Assembly (NCBI RefSeq): GCF_013387495.1 | Contig: NZ_JABZEE010000020.1 | Span: 1 to 56,626, forward strand | Length of the DNA stretch: 56,626 nucleotides | Direction: 5' to 3' | From: Streptomyces sp. PKU-EA00015 | Lineage (GTDB): Bacteria; Actinomycetota; Actinomycetes; Streptomycetales; Streptomycetaceae | In this document: positions 8,468-17,500 of the stretch, in pieces | How positions within the stretch are numbered: the stretch's first letter is position 1 | Layout: every line of letters starts with the position of its first letter | Notes under the pieces: generated by a model | Seen by the model: only the letters and a program-made list of their open reading frames with translations | The model's database searches: none | Told to the model about the DNA's origin: nothing | Made by a program: the position numbers and the translations under genes

Positions 8468-8668
8468 AGCGGAGTCAGCCCACCTGGCCCGACTCGAACC
8501 GGATGGCCGGCCATGAACTCAGTGCTTGCCTGCTCCCGCCATCGTGCGAGATCAGGAGACGAGGTCACGCCAGAACGCCGCCGTTGCACGAGGGGTCTAA
8601 CTCGCGCCCGCCCGCTGGCAGCTGATCGGTCTTCAGGCCGACCACAACCGCGCTCTCATCCGCTGCGG

Positions 8669-9091
8669 TCAGCCGGTGCGGCGGGAGCGGCGCAGAGCCA
8701 GCCCGCCGAGGAGCGTGGCGATCAGCCCCACCAGCATGGCCACGTACGCCCCGCCCAGCCCGTTGCCGGTGCCCAGACCACCGTCGGCGGTGGCAGCGAC
8801 CAGACCACCGAGGGCCATGCTGATCAGTCCCGCCGCCATGGCCACCATGGCCCGGAGTGATCCGTTGGCAGCGCCGAGACGACCGGTGGGGCGGGCCAGC
8901 GCCAGTCCGGCGACGACCACGCCGGCCAGCCCCAGCAGCGCTCCCGTGGAGGCCCCGAGCCGCCCGAGGCTGAAGTCGTAGAAGCCGGCGGCGACCGGCT
9001 GGACCGAGGCGTGCGCCGCCGCCGGTGCGGCAAGCCCGGTGGCGCCGAGCAGGGCGGCCGCGGCGGCGGCGAGCAGACGACGAACAGACAT
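8669..9091 (-). CDS. DUF6223 family membrane protein
   Basis: The 140-residue protein has a signal-like N-terminus (MSVRRLLAAAAAALLGATGL, then APAAAHA) and three further hydrophobic, Gly/Ala-rich segments joined by short loops. It contains two related repeats around ALARPTGRLG and LALRRSRRTG, typical of DUF6223 proteins. GAAGGAG precedes the ATG. The function of the family is unknown. It lies upstream of, and divergent from, the sensor kinase operon with 218 bp between starts. Confidence 0.75.
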   Translation of the reverse strand: MSVRRLLAAAAAALLGATGLAAPAAAHASVQPVAAGFYDFSLGRLGASTGALLGLAGVVVAGLALARPTGRLGAANGSLRAMVAMAAGLISMALGGLVAATADGGLGTGNGLGGAYVAMLVGLIATLLGGLALRRSRRTG

Positions 9092-9297
9092 GAACGGGCT
9101 CCTTCTCTTCCTGCGGCTGGTGTCGCCCGATCATGTCTGCCGGACCCCACCCCGGTCGTCCGGCGGACGCAGACACTTCGCACTGCCGCCGATGCCGCAT
9201 CCGGCTGCCACGGACGTCGCAGGAGGCGCGAAGGTACTGCGTGTGCGGTAGTCGGCTGCTCGTCCACGAGGGGGACTCGCCCGCGGCGGCAGCCCGC

Positions 9298-9303
9298 TAG
9301 GGT
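9298..9303 (+). promoter_or_regulatory. -10 box of a leaderless promoter for the sensor kinase
   Basis: TAGGGT is followed by exactly six bases (GCGCGC) and then the ATG of the kinase gene. This spacing places the transcription start at the A of ATG, a frequent Streptomyces arrangement. No clear -35 is visible. Confidence 0.65.
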
Positions 9304-9309
9304 GCGCGC

Positions 9310-10437
9310 ATGAGTGCAGGTCAGTCCGGTGTCCGGGCCCGTTTCGGAGACTGGGTCATCGCTGTCGGCGTGGCGGTGGCGCTGCTGGTCACCGGGCTGT
9401 CCGGGCAGCGTTCCGCCACGAACCTCGACGTGCTCGGGTACGCGCTGCTGACGGCGGGCGGGCTTGCGCTGGCCGCGCGCCACCGGGCTCCGGTTGCCGT
9501 CCTGGCCGTCGCCGGGCTGTGCGCGGTGGGGTACCAGGCGGTCGGTTTCGATGTGCCTGCTGTCGCGTACCTGTGCGCGGTGTACGCAGCCGTGCGGGCG
9601 GGACACCGCACCGTCACGTTGGCGGCGAGCCTGGCCATGCTGGCCCTCCTCCCGCTCGCGGCCCTGGCTTCGGGCCTGCACGACACGGGCGAAGCGTTCG
9701 CGCAGGCCCGAGGCGCCTTGGAGCTGGCCTGGCTGATCGCGGCCGGCGCCGCGGGTGAGGCGCTGCGGCAGGCCGAGCGGCGGGCGGACGAGGCCGAGCG
9801 CACCCGGGAGGAGACAGCGCGGCGCCGCGCCGACGAGGAGCGGCTGCACATCGCGCGAGAGCTGCACGATTCGCTCACCCACCAGATCTCGGTCATCAAG
9901 GTTCAGGCCGAAGTCGCCGTCCATGTGGCCCGCAAGCGGGGCGAACAGGTGCCGGAGGCCCTGCTGGCGATCCAGGAAGCCGGTCGTGAGGCGAGCCGGG
10001 AGCTGCGCGCGACCCTGGAGGCGCTGCGCGACGACGACACGACCCCGCCGCGTGGGCTCGACGACGTCCCGGAACTGGTGGAACGAGCGAGCAAGGCCGG
10101 CCTGGAGGCGACGCTGACGATTGCGGGACATCGGCACGACGTGCCGGCCGCGGTGGGCCGGACCGTCTACCGGATCGTTCAGGAGTCGCTGACCAACATC
10201 GCCCGTCACGCGGACGCGGGCACGGCGTCGGTCCGGATCGACCACCGTCCGGACGCCCTCGCGATACGCATCGACGACGACGGCAAGGCCACACCCGTCA
10301 CCGCGCCGACGCCCGGCGTCGGGCTGCTGGGGATGCGCGAGCGCGTCACCGCCCTCGGCGGCCGGCTGCGGGCGGAACCACGCGGCGAGGGCGGCTTCAC
10401 CGTCCAGGCCGAACTCCCCCTGGACGGAGCGTCGTGA
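9310..10437 (+). CDS. NarL-type sensor histidine kinase (HisKA_3)
   Basis: A 375-residue kinase. Four to six hydrophobic segments in the first 145 residues form a membrane sensor with almost no extracellular loop. Then come a coiled linker rich in E/R (around 150-175), the phosphoacceptor His near residue 186 in ELHDSLTHQISVI, the N box in VQESLTNIARHA (about 290) and the G box in GVGLLGMRERV (about 340). It phosphorylates the response regulator encoded next, with which it shares a GTGA overlap, so the two are translationally coupled. The signal is unknown. The gene starts without a leader. Confidence 0.92.
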   Translation: MSAGQSGVRARFGDWVIAVGVAVALLVTGLSGQRSATNLDVLGYALLTAGGLALAARHRAPVAVLAVAGLCAVGYQAVGFDVPAVAYLCAVYAAVRAGHRTVTLAASLAMLALLPLAALASGLHDTGEAFAQARGALELAWLIAAGAAGEALRQAERRADEAERTREETARRRADEERLHIARELHDSLTHQISVIKVQAEVAVHVARKRGEQVPEALLAIQEAGREASRELRATLEALRDDDTTPPRGLDDVPELVERASKAGLEATLTIAGHRHDVPAAVGRTVYRIVQESLTNIARHADAGTASVRIDHRPDALAIRIDDDGKATPVTAPTPGVGLLGMRERVTALGGRLRAEPRGEGGFTVQAELPLDGAS

Positions 10438-11096
10438 TCCGTGTCCTGCTGGTCGATGACCAGCCACTCATTCGCAGCGGATTCCGCGCGCTCCTCGATC
10501 TCGAGGACGACATCGAGGTGGTCGCCGAGGCCGCCGACGGCAGCGAGGGCCTGGAGCTCGCCGCAGAGCACGTGCCCGACGTCGCGCTCGTCGATATCCG
10601 GATGCCGGTCGTCGACGGCATCGAGACGACCCGGCGCATCGCCGCGGACCCTGCTCTGGCCGGGGTGCACGTCGTCATCCTGACCAACTACGGCCTGGAC
10701 GAGTACGTCTTCGACGCGCTGCGCGCCGGCGCTGCCGGATTCCTGGTCAAGGACGTCATGCCGGAAGACTTCCTGCACGCCGTACGCGTCGCCGCGCGTG
10801 GCGACGCCCTGCTCGCACCCTCGATCACCCGCAAGCTGATCAACCGGTACGTCGCCCAGCCGCTGCCCACCGGCGTCGGCACGGGGCTGGAAGAGCTGAC
10901 CAGCCGCGAGCGCGAGGCCGTTGTTCTGGTCGCGCATGGTCTGTCCAACGACGAGATCGCGGGCCGTCTGGTGATCAGCCCGCTGACCGCGAAGACCCAC
11001 ATCAACCGGGCCATGACCAAGCTCCGTGCCCGCGACCGGGCCCAACTCGTGGTCTTCGCCTACGAATCCGGCCTGGTGGCCCGACGCAGCTCCTGA
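10434..11096 (+). CDS. LuxR/NarL-family response regulator
   Basis: A 220-residue regulator. The N-terminal receiver has the acidic pair in LLVDDQPLI, the phosphoacceptor Asp in ALVDIRMPVVDG (near residue 53), the Thr in VVILTNYG and Lys in FLVKDVMPED. The C-terminal LuxR helix-turn-helix is LTSREREAVVLVAHGLSNDE through SPLTAKTHINRAM. GTG start inside the last codons of the kinase. It is the partner of the kinase; target genes are unknown, with no operator recognisable in the window. Confidence 0.93.
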   Translation: MIRVLLVDDQPLIRSGFRALLDLEDDIEVVAEAADGSEGLELAAEHVPDVALVDIRMPVVDGIETTRRIAADPALAGVHVVILTNYGLDEYVFDALRAGAAGFLVKDVMPEDFLHAVRVAARGDALLAPSITRKLINRYVAQPLPTGVGTGLEELTSREREAVVLVAHGLSNDEIAGRLVISPLTAKTHINRAMTKLRARDRAQLVVFAYESGLVARRSS

Positions 11097-11534
11097 GCAA
11101 TCGCAAGGTGCGGAGCTCGTCGGCGTCGCCGCCGGCTCCGACAGCGGCTGAGTGATCGCCTGCCGCGTGACGGTCGGGCGGCAGGACTCCGCCGCCGGCA
11201 AGCGGCCACGGGGTGAGCTCATGTGTGGAGTCGGGTCATGGAGGGCAAGCCGCCGGGCTCGGGCGCGGGGAGGCGTCCCTGGATCTGCCTGGATGTTTCG
11301 AATTGTGATGAAGAAGTGGTGGAATCATGGAGTATTGGTGTGACTGTGTAAGTACCCTCAGTATCCGATGAGTTGACCCCTCGCCCTTCCCCACCGCCCG
11401 TGAGCCGTGCCCCACGCATGGCCTGCAGGCAGGGGTGAGGACACGTGCAGACGCGTTCCATACCCACTCGCCCCTCCCCCCACGGCGAGCGGGACGCGTC
11501 ACCTGTCCACACCGTCCATCCAGGAGTAGTACAC
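11097..11534. other. Leader region ahead of the peptide-glycosyltransferase pair
   Basis: No coding frame is convincing in these 438 bp. The part around 11295-11375 is clearly more AT-rich than its surroundings and probably contains the promoter for the downstream pair, but I cannot fix -35 and -10 boxes. No known riboswitch class is recognised. Confidence 0.4.
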
Positions 11535-11711
11535 ATGAACTACACAGGGGGGAGCGGCAGCCTCGCCGCTACCGGAGCCGGAGCCATCACCGTGGGTGGG
11601 ATCGCCTTCCAGCAGCTGTGGCTGCTGGCCTTGGCTGTCCTGATCGTCATCGGTGGCGCCGTCCTCGTTCGAACGAGCTACCGCAGGAACAAGGGGGTTT
11701 CTGAGGTATGA
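11535..11711 (+). CDS. 58-residue membrane peptide with LAATG sortase-like motif
   Basis: The peptide reads MNYTGGSGSLAATGAGAIT, then one hydrophobic segment (WLLALAVLIVIGGAVLV) and a positive tail (RTSYRRNKG). LAATG-hydrophobic-basic is the layout of a cell-wall sorting signal, and LAxTG is the preferred motif of class E sortases in actinobacteria. Unlike normal sortase substrates it has only nine residues before the motif and no separate signal peptide. GGAG stands 8 nt before the ATG. The stop overlaps the start of the glycosyltransferase as ATGA, so both are made together. It may be an accessory subunit of that enzyme or a wall-linked peptide. Confidence 0.7.
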   Translation: MNYTGGSGSLAATGAGAITVGGIAFQQLWLLALAVLIVIGGAVLVRTSYRRNKGVSEV

Positions 11712-13099
11712 ATCTGATCCGAGTACGCCGTACTCGGACCCGCATTCTGGCAGGGGTCGCCCTCTCGGGGGCGGCCCTTTCCGTCTGGCTGGTCCGCCAC
11801 ATCCACTCCGGCATCACCACCTGGCAGGGCCAGGGGCAGCACTTCGCCACCGTCTACGCCCTCGCCTTCCTCATGCTGATGTGGCAGTGCGTCCTGTACT
11901 TCTCCGAACGGCCGAAGAAGGTCACCCCGCGGCAGCAGAAGCAGCTCGAACAGCTGCGGGTCACCGTCCCCATCCCGGTCCGCAACGAGGGCCCCAACGC
12001 CTTCAGGGAATGCCTCGCTTCCATCCTGCGCCAGTCCCGCCTGCCGCAGTGCATCGTCGTCATCGAGAACGACAACTCGGTGGACTACTCCGCTGTCGAA
12101 GCCTGGTTCGAGAAGCAGTGCGCAGCGCTGCGGATTCCCCTCATCTGGGAGTCCACCCCCACACCCGGCAAGCGCCATGCCCAGGGTCTTGCCGTCACCG
12201 GCGCCCAGCGGGCCGGCGTCACCACGGACATCTACGTGACGGTCGACTCGGACGCGAACCTGGACGAGCACGCCTTCGCGGAGATCCTCAAACCGTTCGC
12301 GGACAAGGACATCCAGTCGGTAGCCGGGATCGTCCTCGCCTCGAACCTGCGCGGCAATGTGAACGGCCAAGGGCAGCAGCGCAGGTGGAGGGACATGCTC
12401 GTGCGCATGACCGATCTGTGGTTCGTCGTGGGCCAGTTGGTGGACCGGTCTGCGCAGAGCGCCCTGGGTGGCGTCCTGGTGAACTCCGGCGTTCTTGCGG
12501 CCTACCGTGCGGGGATCCTCGACGACAACCTGGACGGCTACCTCAATGAGACTTTCCTGGGCCGCAAGGTCGAGTTCTCCGACGACTCCATGCTGACCAT
12601 CTACGCCCTTCAGCGGGGCAAGGCAGTGCAGCAGCCCACCGCCTTCGCCACCACCTTGATGCCCGACAACTTCAGCCAGCTGTTCCGGATGTACACCCGG
12701 TGGATGCGAGGAGCCTTCATCCGCACCTTCTGGCGCTTCCGATACCTGCGCCTGGACAACTACGCGTACTGGGGGCACCTGCTCGGCTGGATACAGATGG
12801 TGCTGTCCACCGTCATCTTCGTGGTGTTGTTCGTCTATCTGCCCGCTGTGGAGCAGGCGTGGATGTGGGAGCTGCTGCTCATCCCGGTGCTCATCGGGTA
12901 CGGCCAGGCCCTCCGGTACCTCGGCTTCAAGCGCAGCGACGACCCGTTCTGGTCCCACTTCCTGACCTTCCTGGCCGCCCCCATCGCCCAGATCTTCGCC
13001 TTCACCGTCTTCCGGGTCGTGCGCTGGTACGCCATGGCGACGTGCTACAAGACCGGTTGGGGCACCCGGCAGAAGGTTGAGCTCGACCTGGCCGGATAG
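11708..13099 (+). CDS. Processive family 2 glycosyltransferase (hyaluronan/NodC synthase-like)
   Basis: A 463-residue membrane enzyme that should polymerise a sugar from a nucleotide donor and pass the chain outwards. After one or two N-terminal membrane segments the GT2 domain has VPIPVRNEG (donor loop), VTVDSDANLD (the DxD metal site), FSDDSMLT (the ED-type catalytic base) and a QxxRW-like RMYTRWMRG, followed by several C-terminal membrane segments (WIQMVLSTVIFVVLFVYL and others). The order and motifs match hyaluronan, chitin-oligomer and cellulose-type synthases; the product is not predictable. It is coupled by ATGA to the upstream LAATG peptide. Confidence 0.85.
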   Translation: MNLIRVRRTRTRILAGVALSGAALSVWLVRHIHSGITTWQGQGQHFATVYALAFLMLMWQCVLYFSERPKKVTPRQQKQLEQLRVTVPIPVRNEGPNAFRECLASILRQSRLPQCIVVIENDNSVDYSAVEAWFEKQCAALRIPLIWESTPTPGKRHAQGLAVTGAQRAGVTTDIYVTVDSDANLDEHAFAEILKPFADKDIQSVAGIVLASNLRGNVNGQGQQRRWRDMLVRMTDLWFVVGQLVDRSAQSALGGVLVNSGVLAAYRAGILDDNLDGYLNETFLGRKVEFSDDSMLTIYALQRGKAVQQPTAFATTLMPDNFSQLFRMYTRWMRGAFIRTFWRFRYLRLDNYAYWGHLLGWIQMVLSTVIFVVLFVYLPAVEQAWMWELLLIPVLIGYGQALRYLGFKRSDDPFWSHFLTFLAAPIAQIFAFTVFRVVRWYAMATCYKTGWGTRQKVELDLAG

Positions 13100-13107
13100 G
13101 CGAGGGG

Positions 13108-13270
13108 TCAGGTGGTGCGCCCCACCGCAAGGCGCTCTCGGCCCGGTGGGTCCTCGCCCGTGAGGCCGTCGACCGACTCGCGGATGAGGTCCGCGTGGCC
13201 GACATGGCGGGCGTACTCCTCGATCAGGTCGATCAGGATGCGGCGAAGGCTGGGGGATTCGCGGGGTGTG
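13108..13270 (-). pseudogene. DinB-like DUF664 protein, C-terminal remnant
   Basis: The frame reads [20 protein letters not shown], then [19 protein letters not shown] and stops. This is the characteristic last part of DUF664/DinB-like thiol transferases (normally about 165-180 residues; the pair of His in RHxGHAD bind metal). The sequence in front of TPRES is GC-rich and does not continue the family, so only about 55 residues survive. Confidence 0.7.
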
Positions 13271-13319
13271 GGGCCGCCGCCCCGCCGGCCCGTGCGGCGG
13301 CGGGGCGTGCGCGCCGGGG

Positions 13320-14138
13320 TTACGGCTTGCGGCCCACTCCGCAGTACGCGTCCACTGCCAGCGCATCGTCCTCTGTGTCGGTCGGGCGCCACTTGGTGAC
13401 CTGGACGACGCCCGGGGACGCCAGCTCCAGGCCGTCGAAGAAGCCGGCGATCTCCTCCACGCTGCGCACGTAGTAGGGGATCGCCCCGCTCTGGTTGTAC
13501 GCGTTCGACGCCGCGATCATGCCGTCGCTCGTCGAGGTGCTGTCGCTGATCACCAGGTAACTGCCGGACGGCAGACCCGCCATGAGCCGCGCGACCAGGT
13601 CGCGCGCCTCGGCGTAGTCGGCGACATGGCCCAGTGTGTTGAGGATCATCAGTGCGACGGGCTCGGAGAAGTCGAGCGTGGACTCCGCCGCCTTCAGGAT
13701 GTCGTCCGGCGCGTACAGGTTGGCGTCCAGGTACGCCGTGCGGCCCTCGGGCGTGCTCGTGAGGAGGGCGCGGGCGTGGGCGAGCACCATCGGGTCGTTG
13801 TCGACGTAGACGATGCGCGAGTCCGGCGCCACCCGCTGCGCCACCTCGTGGGTGTTGTCGGCGGTCGGCAGGCCGGTGCCGATGTCCAGGAACTGCCGGA
13901 TGCCCTGCTCGCCCGCCAGGTGCGTCACCGCCCGCCCGAGGAAGTGCCGGCTCGTGCGCGCCACGTCGACCAGGCCGGGGAAGATCTGCTTGATGTGGTC
14001 ACCGGTCTGGCGGTCGACCTCGTAGTTGTCCTTGCCGCCGACGAAGTAGTTCCAGAAGCGCGCGGAGTGCGGCCTGCTCGTGTCGATCCGGGCGCGTATC
14101 TCCGCGGCAGCGTCAGACATGGGGTGGTGTTCCGACAC
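13320..14138 (-). CDS. SAM-dependent methyltransferase, PF04672/DUF574 type
   Basis: A 272-residue soluble protein. It starts with a GTG six bases after GGAGGG; an internal ATG six codons later is a weaker choice. [21 protein letters not shown] is shortened here as [17 protein letters not shown], a hallmark of this family, followed by FLDIGTGLP (SAM-binding motif I), [10 protein letters not shown] (motif II acid) and MILNTLGHV. Streptomyces carry many paralogues; the methyl acceptor is unknown. It stands between two decayed genes and appears monocistronic. Confidence 0.88.
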   Translation of the reverse strand: MSEHHPMSDAAAEIRARIDTSRPHSARFWNYFVGGKDNYEVDRQTGDHIKQIFPGLVDVARTSRHFLGRAVTHLAGEQGIRQFLDIGTGLPTADNTHEVAQRVAPDSRIVYVDNDPMVLAHARALLTSTPEGRTAYLDANLYAPDDILKAAESTLDFSEPVALMILNTLGHVADYAEARDLVARLMAGLPSGSYLVISDSTSTSDGMIAASNAYNQSGAIPYYVRSVEEIAGFFDGLELASPGVVQVTKWRPTDTEDDALAVDAYCGVGRKP

Positions 14139-14279
14139 GAGAAACCCTCCTGGGAAGCGGTTCGTGGGGCGGTACGGCGCGCTGACCAGCAGATCCGGGG
14201 GGTACGCCGGGTCCCGGGCTGGTGCAACCGGTCGCCAGCGTAAGGGATTTACTCACCCGAGGAAGGGGAGAGGCGCTAC

Positions 14280-14532
14280 TCAGGCCGTCGCCGGCCCCGC
14301 CCCGACACAGAATTCGTTGCCCTCCGGGTCCGCCATCAGGACGTGATGCCGTCGAAGACCTCCAGGACGCTGCCGCCCGCCGCTCCGGCAGGTCGAACCG
14401 GTCGAGCCACTCCTCGCGGTCGGTGAACGGCGGCGGCGGGGGCTCGTCGATGCAGCCCAGCGCCGTCTTCCAGAAACCGGCGAGGAGTTGCGCGTCCGTG
14501 CAGTCGAGGGTCAGGTCGATTCCCGCTGTCAT
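14280..14532 (-). pseudogene. VOC/glyoxalase-like protein with internal deletion and frameshift
   Basis: The start is typical of the family (MTAGIDLTLDCTDAQLLAGF, WKTALG, PFTDREEWLDRFDLPE) and the end reads LMADPEGNEFCVGAG before TGA, which is the metal-ligand Glu segment of VOC domains. The two ends are in different frames and the total is 253 bp, whereas intact relatives are about 120-150 codons. The middle, including the other metal ligands, has been lost. Confidence 0.8.
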
Positions 14533-14577
14533 GGCAGGACCGTACCGACGGGCACCGACAGCGCCCACCGGACCGGC

Positions 14578-17500
14578 CTACTCGTCCGCCCCGTCCTCCA
14601 GGTCGCCCTCCGTCTCGAGGAACACCTGCCGCAGACCCTCCAGCACCGCCGGGTCCGGCTTCTCCCACATGCCGCGGGATTCCGCCTCCAGGAGGCGTTC
14701 CGCGATGCCGTGCAGGGCCCAGGGGTTGGCCTCCTGGAGGAAGGCGCGGTTCACCGGGTCCAGGACGTACGTCTGGGTCAGCTTGTCGTACATCCAGTCC
14801 GCGACCACGCCCGTCGTCGCGTCGTAGCCGAAGAGGTAGTCGACCGTCGCCGCCAGTTCGAAGGCGCCCTTGTAGCCGTGGCGGCGCATTGCCTCGATCC
14901 AGCGGGGGTTGACCACGCGGGCGCGGAAGACGCGGGACGTCTCCTCGACCAGGGTGCGGGTGCGGACCGTCTCCGGGCGGGTGGAGTCGCCGATGTACGC
15001 CTCGGGGGCCGTGCCGCGCAGGGCGCGGACCGTGGCCACCATGCCGCCGTGGTACTGGAAGTAGTCGTCGGAGTCCGCGATGTCGTGCTCGCGCGTGTCC
15101 GTGTTCTTCGCCGCGACCGCGATCCGCTTGTACGCCGTCTCCATCTCGGCGCGCGCCGGCCGGCCCTCCAGGCCGCGGCCGTACGCGTAGCCGCCCCACA
15201 CCGTGTAGACCTCGGCCAGGTCCGCGTCCGTGCGCCAGTCGCGGGAGTCGATCAACTGGAGGATGCCCGCGCCGTACGTGCCGGGGCGCGAGCCGAAGAT
15301 ACGGGTGGTGGCGCGGCGTTCGTCGCCGTGTTCGGCCAGGTCGGCCTGGGTGTGGGCGCGGACGTGGTTCTCGGCGGCCGGCTCGTCCAGGGACGCCGCG
15401 AGGCGCACCGCGTCGTCCAGCAGGCCGATGGTGTGCGGGAACGCGTCCCGGAAGAAGCCCGAGATGCGCAGGGTGACGTCCACGCGCGGACGGCCCAGTT
15501 CCGCGAGCGGGACGGGCTCCAGGCCCGTCACGCGGCGCGACGCGTCGTCCCACACCGGGCGGATGCCCAGCAGGGCGAGCGCTTCGGCGATGTCGTCGCC
15601 CGCCGTGCGCATCGCGCTCGTTCCCCACAGAGACAGGCCGACGGACGTGGGCCATTCGCCGTTGTCCGCGCGGTAGCGCTCCAGGAGGGAGTCGGCGAGC
15701 GCCTGGCCCGTCTCCCACGCGAGGCGCGAGGGGACGGCCTTCGGGTCGACGCTGTAGAAGTTGCGGCCCGTCGGCAGGACGTTGACCAGGCCGCGCAGCG
15801 GCGAACCGGACGGGCCCGCCGGGACGAAGCCGCCGTTCAGCGCGTGGACCGCGTGGGTGATCTCGTCCGTCGTACGGGACAGGCGCGGGACCACTTCGAG
15901 CGCCGCGAAGCGCAGGATCGCCGCGACCTGCTCGCCGTGGGAGGCGGGCACCGCGTCCGGGTCCCAGTCCGCCGCCTCCATCGCCTCGACCAGTGCGCGG
16001 GCCGTGGCCTCCGCCTCGTCGGCCGTCGTCCGGGTCGCCGCCGACTCGTCGAGGCCCAGCGCCTCCCGCAGGCCCGGCAGCGACGTCGTGCCGCCCCAGA
16101 TCTGACGGGCGCGCAGGATCGACAGGACCAGGTTGACCCGCTCCGGGCCGGTCGGCGCGCCGCCCAGGACGTGCAGACCGTCGCGGATCTGCGCGTCCTT
16201 CACCTCGCACAGCCAGCCGTCGACGTGCAGCAGGAAGTCGTCGAAGCCGTCGTCGTCCGGACGGTCGTCCAGCCCGAGGTCGTGGTCGAGCTTCGCCGCC
16301 TGGATCAGCGTCCAGATCTGCGCGCGGATCGCGGGCAGCTTGGACGGGTCCATGGAGGAGATCTGGGCGTACTCGTCCAGGAGTTGTTCGAGGCGCGCGA
16401 TGTCGCCGTACGACTCCGCCCGCGCCATCGGCGGCACCAGGTGGTCGACCAGCGTGGCGTGCGCCCGGCGCTTGGCCTGGGTGCCCTCGCCCGGGTCGTT
16501 GACGAGGAACGGGTAGACGAGCGGGAGGTCGCCGAGCGCGGCGTCCGGGCCGCAGGCCGCGGACAGGCCCGCGTTCTTGCCCGGCAGCCACTCCAGGTTG
16601 CCGTGCTTGCCCAGGTGGATCATCGCGTCCGCGCCGAAACCGCCGTCGTCGGCCGACGCGGCGATCCAGCGGTAGGCGGCCAGGTAGTGGTGCGAGGGCG
16701 GCAGATCGGGGTCGTGGTAGATCGCGATCGGGTTCTCGCCGAAGCCGCGCGGCGGCTGGATGAGGATCAGCAGGTTGCCGCGGCGCAGGGCCGCCAGCAC
16801 GATGTCGCCCTCGGGGTTGCGGGAGCGGTCCAGGAACATCTCGCCGGGCGCCGGGCCCCAGTGCTCCTCCACGGCCTCGCGCAGTTCGGCCGGGAGTTCG
16901 GCGTACCAGCGCTTGTAGTCGGCCGCCGGGATACGGACCGGGTTGCGGGCGAGCTGCTCCTCGGTCAGCCAGTCCTGGTCGTGGCCGCCGGCCTCGATCA
17001 GCGCGTGGATCAGCTCGTCGCCGTCGCCGGAGACGAGGCCCGGGATGTCCGCCTCGGGCCCGAAGTCGTATCCCTCGGCGCGAAGGCGCCTGAGGAGGGC
17101 GACGGCGGAGGCCGGGGTGTCCAGGCCGACCGCGTTGCCGATGCGGGAGTGCTTGGTCGGGTACGCGGACAGGACCAGCGCGATGCGCTTGCGCGCGTTC
17201 GGGATGTGGCGCAGCCGGGCGTGGCGCACGGCCGTCCCGGCGACGCGGGCGGCGCGCTCGGGGTCGGCGACGTACGCCGGGAGGCCGTCCTCGTCGATCT
17301 CCTTGAACGAGAACGGGACCGTGATCAGCCGGCCGTCGAACTCCGGCACCGCCACCTGGCTGGCCGCGTCCAGCGGGGACAGGCCCTCGTCGCTGTCCTC
17401 CCACGCCGAGCGCGGGCCCGTCAGGCACAGCGCCTGGAGGATCGGCACGTCCAAGGCCGCGAGCGCGCCCGCGTCCCACGACTCGTCGTCGCCGCCGGCC

